Shown piece by piece: positions 1-7,405 of a stretch of DNA of 15,401 nt. Position 1 is the stretch's first letter. Every line of letters begins with the position of its first letter. Source of the DNA: Candidatus Heimdallarchaeota archaeon (lineage in GTDB: Archaea; Asgardarchaeota; Heimdallarchaeia; Heimdallarchaeales; Heimdallarchaeaceae); NCBI GenBank assembly GCA_023139025.1, contig JAGLOH010000014.1, positions 1 through 15,401 of the forward strand, in the 5' to 3' direction. The position numbers and the translations under genes were made by a program. The notes below the pieces were generated by a model, which saw only the letters and a program-made list of their open reading frames with translations, was not told the DNA's origin and did not search any database.

Positions 1-440
1 TAAGTGTTGGATTACCTCCATTTCTGACAAAAGGTGCTGGATTAATGTCAGGTTTAATGTTAAGTCAATATACTGCTGATATGCAAATTGTAGAAATGAG
101 AATTCTATCAATGCCCGCTAGTATACAATCTATACCCGCAGCTGCTGACCAAGAAGATTTTGTTTCTATGGGTATGAATACAGCACTCAAGAATTTCCAA
201 ATAATGGATAATGCTTATGGAGTTTTAGGCATTGAGCTCATGGCTGCAGCACAAGCATTAGACTTTAGAGAATTTGAGTTTGGTAAGGGTGTTACTAAAG
301 CTAAAGAAGTTATTCGAAGACATGTTGAATTCTTGGATGAAGATAGACCATTATTTGATGACCATAACGCTATGAAAGCTCTTGTCAAGTCATGTGAGAT
401 TCTTGAAGAAGTTGAAAAAGAAATTGGAAGTTTAGATTAA
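1..440 (+). CDS. hutH: Histidine ammonia-lyase, C-terminal part (5' end outside window)
   Basis: The reading frame is open from base 3 and ends at TAA 438-440, so about 145 C-terminal residues are present. HutH removes ammonia from L-histidine to give urocanate, the first step of histidine degradation, using an MIO prosthetic group; that Ala-Ser-Gly site lies upstream and cannot be seen. Typical HutH C-terminal features are present: LPPFLTKGAGLMSGLM near the window start, then PASIQSIPAAADQEDFVSMG (matching the family's PASVDSLPTSANQEDHVSMG), then a helical tail with ELMAAAQALDFRE. The in-frame ATG at 45 is internal to the conserved block and is not the start. The next gene, hutI, encodes a later step of the same pathway, which favours histidine over phenylalanine or tyrosine as substrate. 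Family membership is clear; substrate is inferred mainly from context. Confidence 0.9.
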   Translation, partial: SVGLPPFLTKGAGLMSGLMLSQYTADMQIVEMRILSMPASIQSIPAAADQEDFVSMGMNTALKNFQIMDNAYGVLGIELMAAAQALDFREFEFGKGVTKAKEVIRRHVEFLDEDRPLFDDHNAMKALVKSCEILEEVEKEIGSLD

Positions 441-484
441 AATTACAAATTGGAATGTGCATAAATTCTCATTCCTCTCCATTG

Positions 485-494
485 TTCTTTTTTC
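485..494 (+). terminator. T-rich tract after hutH
   Basis: A pyrimidine run with six consecutive T (488-493) lies about 45 bases after the hutH stop and before the hutI TATA-like box. Oligo-T tracts are the usual intrinsic termination signal in archaea. There is no strong hairpin. Confidence 0.35.
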
Positions 495-510
495 AAATAT
501 TTAAGTAAAC

Positions 511-518
511 TTTAAAAA
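511..518 (+). promoter_or_regulatory. TATA-like box for hutI
   Basis: TTTAAAAA, centred about 32 bp before ATG 547. Archaeal transcription normally starts 22-27 bp after the TATA centre, so the transcript would begin close to the ATG and be nearly leaderless. No ribosome site is visible before 547, which agrees. Confidence 0.45.
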
Positions 519-546
519 CTTCTTTTTTGCTTAAAAATTGAGATTG

Positions 547-1812
547 ATGCAGAATTCACAAAAAGAAGGGATTGTCATTTCAAATGCTTCAGAACTATAT
601 CTGGGACCTGTTTCAAATTATGAACCAATCTATTCTAACGAAATACCTGATGCTGTTGTAATCAAGAATGGTCTTATTGAAGCAATTGGTGAAACTTCAA
701 CAATTTTATCCAACTATTCGAAATTTGATTATGAGATAATAGATTGTAAAAAAAAGAAAACTGTATGTCCAGGTTTTGTTGATTCGCATACTCATCTGGT
801 TTTTGCAGGAGATAGATCTCATGAACTGAGAATGAAAATACAAGGTAAATCTTATCTAGAAATCGCTCAAAGTGGCGGTGGAATAATGTTTTCAGTTAAC
901 AAGACAAGAGAAGCTTCAAAATTAGAACTAGAAGCATTAGCTCTTAAAAGGTTGGATGAAATGCTTTTACATGGAACAACAACAATTGAAGCTAAATCAG
1001 GATATGGTTTGGATGCAAAAAGTGAGATAAAGATTCTTGAAGTAATTCAGAGCGTTAATGAAAAGCATCCGATTGATATTGTTCCTACTTTCCTCGGTTG
1101 TCATATCAAACCTGTAGACTATCTTGGGAATCAATGGGAATACATTGAGAGTATGATTCAGTTATTACCTCAGATAAAACACCAAAATCTCGCAGAATAT
1201 GTTGACATTTGGACTGATAAGGGGGCTTTTTCTGTTGAAGAATCTCAACACTTCTTAAATGAATCCAAGAAGATGGGTTTTAAACTTCGAGTACATGCAG
1301 ATGAATTAGAAAATGTTGGAGCCACACTAATGGCAGCTGAACTTGAAGCTGTGTCTGCAGATCATTTACTTTTTGCAGAAGCTGTATCAGCTAGTGCTTT
1401 GGCTCAATCGCAAGTTGTAGCAAATCTACTTCCAGCTACTCCCTTTGTGTTAATGTTAAAGAAATACGCAAATTATCGAATGTTTAAAGATGCAGGAGTA
1501 GAAGTTGCTTTATCATCTGATTTTAACCCAAATTGCTACATTTTGGACATGCAATCAGTTATCGGGCTAGGCTCTTTCATGATGAAAATGCTTCCAGAAG
1601 AAGCTTTGAGAGCAGCTACTTATGGTGGAGCTAAAGCTCTAAATAGAGAAAATGAGATTGGCTCTTTAGATATTGGAAAAAAAGCAGATGTTTTAATTTT
1701 AGACATACCTAGTATTGCATCTATACCTTATAGATTTGGAATTAATCACACTGACACTGTATTTAAAGATGGAAAAATAATCGTTAAAGAAGGTAGAAAA
1801 ATAACTAATTAG
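547..1812 (+). CDS. hutI: Imidazolonepropionase
   Basis: Cytosolic amidohydrolase that opens the ring of 4-imidazolone-5-propanoate to give N-formimidoyl-L-glutamate, the third step of histidine degradation. The 421-residue product matches the usual family length. Visible motifs, numbered from ATG 547, are PGFVDSHTHLVFAGDR with metal-type His81 and His83, GTTTIEAKSGYGLD near 143-156, HADE with His250, ADHLL with His273, and SSDFNPN with Asp325. These line up with the metal and catalytic residues of bacterial HutI. The frame is open from a TTG at 538, but the ATG at 547 is preferred because it lies at leaderless distance from a TATA-like box. It follows hutH with a gap of 106 bp that has its own promoter and T-tract, so separate transcription is likely. 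No hutU or formimidoylglutamate-processing gene is in the window. Confidence 0.95.
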   Translation: MQNSQKEGIVISNASELYLGPVSNYEPIYSNEIPDAVVIKNGLIEAIGETSTILSNYSKFDYEIIDCKKKKTVCPGFVDSHTHLVFAGDRSHELRMKIQGKSYLEIAQSGGGIMFSVNKTREASKLELEALALKRLDEMLLHGTTTIEAKSGYGLDAKSEIKILEVIQSVNEKHPIDIVPTFLGCHIKPVDYLGNQWEYIESMIQLLPQIKHQNLAEYVDIWTDKGAFSVEESQHFLNESKKMGFKLRVHADELENVGATLMAAELEAVSADHLLFAEAVSASALAQSQVVANLLPATPFVLMLKKYANYRMFKDAGVEVALSSDFNPNCYILDMQSVIGLGSFMMKMLPEEALRAATYGGAKALNRENEIGSLDIGKKADVLILDIPSIASIPYRFGINHTDTVFKDGKIIVKEGRKITN

Positions 1813-1819
1813 GATTATC

Positions 1820-1832
1820 TTTTTGCTTTTTT
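1820..1832 (+). terminator. T-rich terminator of hutI
   Basis: Two T runs (five, then six) separated by GC begin eight bases after the hutI stop, in the 18-bp gap between convergent genes. The second run reaches into the stop codon of the opposing prenyltransferase gene. Confidence 0.45.
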
Positions 1833-3174
1833 AGAGGAATGGTGCAACAAATAGCGAGATTCCTAGGATGATAGAAAAGGTTAGGGTAGTTAGTATTGTC
1901 ATTGCTGATGCAGGAATCATAGCTAAGTAATTATCATAGTGTTTGTATGTAGTAATTATAGCCATAATCGGTAGAGGAAGCGTTATTAGAACTGTTAGAC
2001 TGAGAAGAGGTAAGATGTTCAGTATTGAAAAAACGATTAATAGTATATATGTTAGAGCCATAAAGAACGCATAAACATGTCTAGCTTTCTTCTTTCCTAA
2101 AAGAACTACCCAATTGAATTTTTTATTTGCTTTATCAGCTTCATAATCTGGAAACTGGTTGATATAAAGTATCAGGAAAATTAATAATCCAATCAAGATT
2201 GATACTAAAATAGGTTCCCATGAAAAAACTTCTTTTTGTAAATAATAGGAACCAAAAACTATTGCAGGTCCAAAACTCACGAATATTGCAAGCTCTCCTA
2301 AACCATAATAAACAAGCTTTAAGGGTGCTCCCACATAAAAAATACCTAAGAATGCTCCACCTAGTCCTATATAGAGAATAACATTTCCATCAACTGTGAA
2401 ATTTAGGTAAAGACCAATTGTTAAACAAATTGCTAAGCTGAAGATTGCTCCTAGTAGGACTTTTATAGGTGTAAAAAGCTTACTTTGAATCATTCTTGAT
2501 CCCCCAGAAAATGGTGTTAAGTGAATGTTACTCTCATCTAAACCTGAACGATGGTCTGAGAAGTCATTAAGTAAATCTACGGCTATATGAAGGAATGAAA
2601 TACCTATAACAGCTAGAAGAAAGTTTAGCCAAGAGTTCAAAGATCCTGTTTCTCGAGAAGCAACGGCTGTTCCTACAATAACACCCATTACACTAACAGC
2701 TACAAAAGATATTCGAGTTGCTCTTAACCAGATTTTTATGGTAGTTCCAATTGAACGAAACACTTCCTTTATTGTTTTTGGTTTGTTTTCTAAAAATCTG
2801 TGGACAAAATCCCACTCCTTAACTTCAATTTCTATTGGTATGATTTTTACCAAAACATGACCAAAAATTCCTTCTTGTTCTACCGAATCAGCTTTAGTTA
2901 ATTTCTTCAGTTTTTTTTCATTGTTTTCATTAATCTTTACAATTTTTGCTATCCCTTGATATTTCAGATTGGTTTCACTATCTCCAAACTGAAGAATCAC
3001 TTTTGGATTATATTTAATCTGTTCAATATGAATTTGATTAGTTAAACCTGTAATATATATGTCAAATTTATCCTGTATGAATGACACCTGAGTTATGTTG
3101 GAATTACTATAACTGCATGTAACCATGTCTAATTTTTTGAAATTTCCAATAAAATCTTCAGCTTGGTTTAGCAT
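1831..3174 (-). CDS. FMN-type split-barrel domain fused to MenA-like UbiA prenyltransferase
   Basis: 447 residues in two parts. Residues 1 to about 125 are soluble and look like the pyridoxamine-5'-phosphate oxidase-type flavin split barrel: alternating beta strands, a YNPKVILQFGD strand, and KYQGIAKIVKI. From about 148 to the end is a UbiA-superfamily membrane prenyltransferase with about nine hydrophobic helices. Both Asp-rich Mg-diphosphate motifs are present: NDFSDHRSGLD (203-213), then NQFPDYEAD (339-347). PFSGGSRMIQ and YYGLGELAIFVSFGP resemble MenA (1,4-dihydroxy-2-naphthoate polyprenyltransferase) more than UbiA or digeranylgeranylglyceryl phosphate synthase. The likely reaction is transfer of a polyprenyl chain to an aromatic acceptor at the membrane; the real acceptor is not shown by sequence. 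No quinone-pathway genes are nearby. A TATA-like box 23 bp upstream and no ribosome site suggest a leaderless transcript. The family of the second half is secure; the fold call for the first half is weaker. Confidence 0.8.
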   Translation of the reverse strand: MLNQAEDFIGNFKKLDMVTCSYSNSNITQVSFIQDKFDIYITGLTNQIHIEQIKYNPKVILQFGDSETNLKYQGIAKIVKINENNEKKLKKLTKADSVEQEGIFGHVLVKIIPIEIEVKEWDFVHRFLENKPKTIKEVFRSIGTTIKIWLRATRISFVAVSVMGVIVGTAVASRETGSLNSWLNFLLAVIGISFLHIAVDLLNDFSDHRSGLDESNIHLTPFSGGSRMIQSKLFTPIKVLLGAIFSLAICLTIGLYLNFTVDGNVILYIGLGGAFLGIFYVGAPLKLVYYGLGELAIFVSFGPAIVFGSYYLQKEVFSWEPILVSILIGLLIFLILYINQFPDYEADKANKKFNWVVLLGKKKARHVYAFFMALTYILLIVFSILNILPLLSLTVLITLPLPIMAIITTYKHYDNYLAMIPASAMTILTTLTFSIILGISLFVAPFL

Positions 3175-3192
3175 TAATCAAACAACTTGAAA

Positions 3193-3200
3193 AATATATT
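3193..3200 (-). promoter_or_regulatory. TATA-like box for prenyltransferase gene
   Basis: AATATATT, self-complementary, centred about 23 bp upstream of ATG 3174 on the - strand, just after the thermosome gene's pyrimidine-rich end. The spacing predicts a leaderless transcript. Confidence 0.45.
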
Positions 3201-3211
3201 TGAAGTTTGCC

Positions 3212-3261
3212 TAACAACAAAAACAAAGAAAGAAAGAGAAAGAGTAAGAAATTTTTTCTTA
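3212..3261 (-). terminator. Hairpin plus pyrimidine tract ending the thermosome gene
   Basis: A perfect 7-bp inverted repeat (TAAGAAA at 3245-3251, three-base loop, TTTCTTA at 3255-3261) overlaps the thermosome stop codon. On the transcribed (-) strand it is followed by a long run of T and C, including TTTG-TTTTTG. A U-rich tract after a weak hairpin is a plausible archaeal terminator before the next gene's promoter. Confidence 0.5.
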
Positions 3262-4902
3262 CATCATACCTGGTGGCATTCCACCTGGCATTCCACCTGG
3301 AGGCATAGCTGGACCAGAGGATCTAGCTATTATAACGTCATCAATTCTCATTATCATAATAGTAGATTCACTTGCAGATTTTATTGCTTGAGCAACAACT
3401 CTATGTGGTTCAATAATTCCTGCTTTGAACATATCATCAATCTTCCCATTTTTGAATAGATTTAATCCTGCTGATATATTTTCTACTGCATGAGCGGAAC
3501 GAAGCTCGTTAAGAATATCTAATGGATCAATTCCTGCATTTTCTGCTAAGGTTATTGGAATCGAAAGAAGCGCTTCTGCAAAAGCTTTAACAGCTAATTG
3601 TCTTTTGTCTTTGAACACATCTGCATATTCATCTATTCTCAATGAAAGCTCTGTAAAGGTTGCTCCTCCACCTGGGAGGTAGGTTTTATCTTCAACTACA
3701 TTTCTAACTACGCATAGAGCATCATGTAAAGCTCTTTCTGCTTCATCAGTAACATACTTAGTAGCACCATAGATAATAATAGAAACAGATTTTGGATTTT
3801 TGCATTCTTGAACAAAAACATGGTCTTCATCACCAATTTTTACTTCTTTAACTAACCCTGCATCTCCAAGATCTTCCTTTTTGGCATCTTTGAGGTTGGT
3901 AACAATTTTACCTCCAGTAGCACGAGCGAGTTTTTCCATATCGCTTTTCTTCACACGTCTAATTGCCATGATATTCTGTTTAGCCATGAAGTATTGAGCC
4001 ATATCATCGATGCCCTTTTGAGCAACAACTACAGTTGCACCAACTTCAGCAATTTGGTCAACCATATCTCTTAGAATTTGTTCTTCATTATCCAGAAAGG
4101 ATTTCATTTCTAGAGGGTCGTTTATGCGTATCTCTCGATCCCACTCGCCTTTCTGAACTTCGATATTTTGGTTGAGTAAAAGCACCTTGGCATTTTTTAC
4201 ATTTTTGGCCATTGCAGTGTGAACAACTTCCTTATCAATTATAACACCCTCAATTAATTCTGTTGCTCGAAGATTCTTACCAATTTTCTGTAAAATCTTA
4301 ATGTTATCAAGATCTACTGTGAAACTGCCATTGGTTTCATCAGCTACTTGCTTAACACTGTCAACAGCAATTTGAGCGATAATTTCTTTAGCTGCATGAA
4401 CTGCTTTACTGTGTAAAGAGGTTTCGGCAATTTGGAAGAGAAGTTTATCATCTTCAGTTGGATTGAGTGTTCTTGCATGACTCTCTATTATTTCTTGAGC
4501 TTTCACGGAAGCTGCTTTGTAACCTTCAATAATTAAGGAAGCATGGATTTTCTTGTCTAACAGTTCACCTCCTTTTTTGAGGAGCTCTCCTGCGATAATA
4601 ACTGAACTAGTGGTCCCATCACCTGTTTCCTGATCTTGAGCCTTAGCAACCTGAACAATCATTTTAGCTGCAGGATGTTGAACATCAATTTCATCAAGAA
4701 GAGTGGCGCCATCGTTGGAGATTAAAATGTCTCCTAAACTATCAACCAACATCTTATCCATTCCTTTGGGTCCAAGTGTACTCTTTATGGTATCAGCGAC
4801 AACAGTGGCTGCCATGATATTGTTTCTTTGAGCATCTTGACCTTTCGATCTTTGAGTTCCTTCTTTTAGAATAATAACTGGTACTTGTCCTTGACCGTAC
4901 AT
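3259..4902 (-). CDS. Thermosome subunit (group II chaperonin)
   Basis: 547-residue subunit of the cytosolic double-ring archaeal chaperonin, which folds proteins using ATP. The N-terminal VIILKEGTQRSKGQDAQRNN is classic. ATP-site motifs are LGPKGMDKM (43-51), ISNDGAT and GDGTTSS (94-100). The apical and intermediate domains follow, then LPGGGAT and AGIDPLDIL of the C-terminal equatorial half. The protein ends in a Gly/Met/Pro-rich tail (PPGGMPGGMPPGMM), as is typical of thermosomes. The frame extends upstream to a TTG at 4932, but ATG 4902 is preferred: it has a GGTGA ribosome site four bases upstream and gives the family's normal N-terminus. A TATA-like box about 50 bp upstream predicts a leader of about 20-25 bases. 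The gene stands alone, with its own promoter and terminator-like end. Alpha or beta subunit type cannot be assigned. Confidence 0.97.
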   Translation of the reverse strand: MYGQGQVPVIILKEGTQRSKGQDAQRNNIMAATVVADTIKSTLGPKGMDKMLVDSLGDILISNDGATLLDEIDVQHPAAKMIVQVAKAQDQETGDGTTSSVIIAGELLKKGGELLDKKIHASLIIEGYKAASVKAQEIIESHARTLNPTEDDKLLFQIAETSLHSKAVHAAKEIIAQIAVDSVKQVADETNGSFTVDLDNIKILQKIGKNLRATELIEGVIIDKEVVHTAMAKNVKNAKVLLLNQNIEVQKGEWDREIRINDPLEMKSFLDNEEQILRDMVDQIAEVGATVVVAQKGIDDMAQYFMAKQNIMAIRRVKKSDMEKLARATGGKIVTNLKDAKKEDLGDAGLVKEVKIGDEDHVFVQECKNPKSVSIIIYGATKYVTDEAERALHDALCVVRNVVEDKTYLPGGGATFTELSLRIDEYADVFKDKRQLAVKAFAEALLSIPITLAENAGIDPLDILNELRSAHAVENISAGLNLFKNGKIDDMFKAGIIEPHRVVAQAIKSASESTIMIMRIDDVIIARSSGPAMPPGGMPGGMPPGMM

Positions 4903-4906
4903 ATTT

Positions 4907-4911
4907 TCACC
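4907..4911 (-). promoter_or_regulatory. Ribosome binding site of thermosome gene
   Basis: GGTGA four bases before ATG 4902 on the - strand, complementary to the conserved 3' end of archaeal 16S rRNA. It decides the start in favour of 4902 over the upstream TTG. Confidence 0.6.
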
Positions 4912-4950
4912 ATTAAATTCGTTTATGAACAAGTGACTGTGGTTATCATT

Positions 4951-4958
4951 GATATATA
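4951..4958 (-). promoter_or_regulatory. TATA-like box of thermosome gene
   Basis: An ATATATC-type AT element about 50 bp upstream of ATG 4902. Standard spacing would put the transcript start near 4927-4932, leaving a short leader that contains the GGTGA site. Confidence 0.45.
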
Positions 4959-5129
4959 ATTGTTGCTATTGGAAAAAAAAATCATTTCTTTTGTTTTTAT
5001 CAGTATTTCCATGTTCATTTCCCTTAAACATCTTCATTAAAAATTGTCTAAATAATTTTTTATTCATGTTGAAATTAAGCAAACGTTTTTATCATTCTAG
5101 CTTTATTGTTTTTCACAGGGGTTATTCTA

Positions 5130-6701
5130 ATGACCGAAGATGAAACTCTTCAAGAAACTGAAAGAATTAGACTGTTATTCTTTACAAGTCCTACTTGTTT
5201 CGCATGTCCTGATGTTAAACGTGTTATTGAAAATATCGCAGGTACTTCTATGAAAGGAATGCTTCATGTTAGTACAATAGACATTACTGAAGAACAAGAA
5301 ATTGCTGCCAAATATGGTATTCTGAGTGTTCCTGTTGTCATGATGAATGAAGAACGTATAGCAGAAGGCATGATCACTGAAGATGTTATTCGAGAAAAAC
5401 TCTGGTCTCAAATCCTACCCAATATAATTAGTAGAGAAAAAGACACTCGAAGAAAAGAAAGTATGATGATTCTCACAAAGAATACTATTAGTAGCATTAT
5501 CTCTCAAGAAATTGTTCGTAAGAATCTTGGGGATTATGTTCATATCAGTGTTTATCAACAAGTAATGATGTCTCTACTTCAATTAGATCCCCTTATACCT
5601 CAACTTCTCTATCAGAGCGGAAGAGAATTAGGTATTTTTGGTGCAGCACCTTATTATCTAACTGTTTTGAACCCTAAAGTAGGTGCGGTTAAACCTGAAG
5701 AAAGATTTCAAGAAGCTCTTCTTGCTTTGGCACAACTATATAGTCATACTAATGTTGTACCTTTGTATCATGCTACTCATTGCGACGTAGCAAAAATAGA
5801 AGGATACACAGCTACTCTCAGAATCTATGAACTTGCAAACAGTGCAGGTGCAATCAACATTGGAGAGCCATTATGTCACTTTACAGCTGGTGAGATTGCG
5901 GGAACTATAGAAGCTATGATTGGTTCAGCGACTGGTGTTATTGAAACAAAGTGCAAAGGTCTTGGCGATGATTACTGCGAATTTGATATTGAAGTATATC
6001 TTGGCAAAGAAATAGGTAAGGCACCTTACAAAGTTTTGGACGTTAGTTCTCAGGCAAAACAAGTTCAGTTTCTTGGTGATTTACCAGCTGAAGAGCATAG
6101 GAGGCAACTTTTCTATGAGTTTATCCATGAAACAACTCAAAATGGTTATAATTCTCTTCTGATGAAGGAAGCACTTCGACCAAATGATATAGATTACGTT
6201 CATATCAGTTCTTTACAACAGCAAATAATGTCACTTAAGTTTCGAGATAAATTCTGTGGTGCTCTATTGTATTCAGCAGGTAGAGAACTAGGTGTTATTG
6301 GTCCGGGTAAGAGACTAATTTATGATTTATTAGCTTCCGAGAATGCTGAATTACCCATCGAATCCTTAAAACAAGCAACTCATATTATGCAAAAATATCT
6401 AACTCATCCAACAAATTATCTATCTAGACAACATTCTTTCGTTGAAGTTTTCGATGGTGAAGATGAAGACGAGATGTTTGTAAGAATTCATGAATGTGCA
6501 TATGCTTCAGGAGCAAATCTCTCCGAAACCAATCTCAATGAAGTGCTGTGTGATTTTCAAGCAGGTTACCTTGCAGGACGGCTTGCTTTAGTACTTAATG
6601 ATCCACCAATTGTTACCGAAACAAAGTGTCATGGAACTGGGCATAATTTCTGTGAGTTTCGAATAGAGAAAGGTTATACCTTTGATGAAACAGAGGTTTA
6701 A
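5130..6701 (+). CDS. Thioredoxin-fold protein with two tandem V4R domains
   Basis: 523 residues, apparently soluble. Residues about 12-95 form a thioredoxin/glutaredoxin-like domain with a CFAC redox motif (Cys23, Cys26) and the cis-Pro loop SVPVV (Pro68). Two V4R (4-vinyl reductase type) domains follow, about 115-290 and 335-515. Each has DYVHIS, GRELG(I/V)(F/I)G, an LCxFxAG(E/Y)xAG block, and a C-terminal ETKCxGxGxxxCEF signature. Paired cysteines are Cys249/275/283 in the first copy and Cys474/500/508 in the second. V4R domains, related to the TRAPP Bet3 fold, bind small hydrophobic or aromatic ligands in sensors such as DmpR and XylR and in BchJ; some have Cys-rich metal-type sites. Ligand and partner are unknown. 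ATG 5130 is chosen over TTG 5106 because AGGGG precedes it by eight bases and the domain needs no more N-terminus. A thiol-linked sensor or redox carrier role is inference. Confidence 0.85.
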   Translation: MTEDETLQETERIRLLFFTSPTCFACPDVKRVIENIAGTSMKGMLHVSTIDITEEQEIAAKYGILSVPVVMMNEERIAEGMITEDVIREKLWSQILPNIISREKDTRRKESMMILTKNTISSIISQEIVRKNLGDYVHISVYQQVMMSLLQLDPLIPQLLYQSGRELGIFGAAPYYLTVLNPKVGAVKPEERFQEALLALAQLYSHTNVVPLYHATHCDVAKIEGYTATLRIYELANSAGAINIGEPLCHFTAGEIAGTIEAMIGSATGVIETKCKGLGDDYCEFDIEVYLGKEIGKAPYKVLDVSSQAKQVQFLGDLPAEEHRRQLFYEFIHETTQNGYNSLLMKEALRPNDIDYVHISSLQQQIMSLKFRDKFCGALLYSAGRELGVIGPGKRLIYDLLASENAELPIESLKQATHIMQKYLTHPTNYLSRQHSFVEVFDGEDEDEMFVRIHECAYASGANLSETNLNEVLCDFQAGYLAGRLALVLNDPPIVTETKCHGTGHNFCEFRIEKGYTFDETEV

Positions 6702-6721
6702 TAACTTTAATATTCTAGAAA

Positions 6722-6744
6722 TTTTTTGATTGTTCATCAAAAAA
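6722..6744. promoter_or_regulatory. Perfect 9-bp inverted repeat between V4R gene and membrane protein gene
   Basis: TTTTTTGAT (6722-6730), a five-base loop, then ATCAAAAAA (6736-6744). It begins 21 bases after the V4R gene stop, so the T run may help end that transcript. It also sits just upstream of a possible TATA element (around 6745-6752) for the next gene and could be an operator. Sequence alone does not separate the two roles. Confidence 0.4.
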
Positions 6745-6802
6745 GTTATAACTTAACATTTTTGTAGGTTTCAAAAAGAGCTTTGTGTTAAGGAAGATTA
6801 TT

Positions 6803-7282
6803 ATGAGTTCAAAAATTAGACTTTTAGACAAACAATCGATGTGGCCAAGTGTAATTGCGATTTTTGCAATGTCATTTTTAGCACAAATACCACACTTCTA
6901 TTACTTGCATGACATTCTTGAATTTAATAACTGGGAATATCTTCCGTTGCTAATTGCATTTCCTATATTTGGTGCAATAGGGCTAAGTGCAGTATCTTTA
7001 CTGATTACAGAATCTCTTATGAACAGGGTTAGAGATACTAAAGAAAGGAAATTATATCGTTATCTCATTCGTGGTTCATTAATTAGTATAGGATTATATC
7101 TTTTCATACAGATTTTTATTGTATTCTTTGGATTTGAGGCAATAGGGGCCATACGAAATATACTTCCCCCTGGAGTAGTTGATAGTGTAACATTCAAAGA
7201 AATATTTGGAATGTCAATAATGTTGATAATAGGTTTGTTTATCAATCCTCCAGGACAGTTAAGAGTTAGACGAAAAAAATAG
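6803..7282 (+). CDS. Small four-helix membrane protein, function unknown
   Basis: I do not recognise this 159-residue protein. It has about four hydrophobic helices, near residues 14-30, 47-70, 90-112 and 132-148. Between helices 2 and 3 is a charged loop (NRVRDTKERKLYR), and the tail is basic (RVRRKK), suggesting both face the cytoplasm. PxF and PPG turns and a DILEFNNWEYLP segment lie between helices. No catalytic or binding motif stands out. The frame starts at a GTG (6785), but ATG 6803 gives a more natural N-terminus (MSSKIRLLDK) and has AAGGA about eight bases upstream. It lies 101 bp after the V4R gene in the same direction; co-transcription is possible but an inverted repeat lies between them. 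Confidence 0.7.
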   Translation: MSSKIRLLDKQSMWPSVIAIFAMSFLAQIPHFYYLHDILEFNNWEYLPLLIAFPIFGAIGLSAVSLLITESLMNRVRDTKERKLYRYLIRGSLISIGLYLFIQIFIVFFGFEAIGAIRNILPPGVVDSVTFKEIFGMSIMLIIGLFINPPGQLRVRRKK

Positions 7283-7317
7283 TAGGAAAAAAACTAATCT
7301 TCCTTCCTCTGACATCT

Positions 7318-7336
7318 TAATTTTTAGTAAAAATTA
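7318..7336. terminator. Hairpin between convergent genes
   Basis: A perfect 8-bp inverted repeat, TAATTTTT (7318-7325), loop AGT, AAAAATTA (7329-7336), in the 123-bp gap between convergent genes. Both strands read into a T5 run, so it could stop transcription from either side. The rest of this gap is AT-rich with no gene. Confidence 0.4.
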
Positions 7337-7374
7337 TTGTGAAATATAGACTTATCGAAATTCCAATCTTGATT

Positions 7375-7400
7375 AAAAAAAGAAATAGAATAAGAGAGAG
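7375..7400 (-). terminator. Pyrimidine/T7 tract after gcvPB
   Basis: Read on the - strand, a CT-rich stretch ends in seven consecutive T (7375-7381), starting a few bases after the gcvPB stop. It fits the end of the gcv operon. Confidence 0.4.
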
Positions 7401-7405
7401 ATATT

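Noticed and set aside
3270..3310. Short tandem repeat in DNA
   Set aside because: It encodes the GGMP repeats of the thermosome tail, a normal family feature.
3187..3459. Open frame on + rich in Trp, His and Ser repeats
   Set aside because: It is the antisense reading of the Gly/Met/Pro tail of the thermosome and has no independent support.
4949..5143. Small + strand open frame between thermosome and V4R genes
   Set aside because: Low-complexity Phe/Leu/Lys product from AT-rich promoter DNA, overlapping the V4R gene start; no ribosome site.
5175..5411. Open frame on - opposite the thioredoxin domain
   Set aside because: Antisense to a clearly conserved domain; composition (Asn, Phe, Thr runs) fits a reverse-strand artefact.
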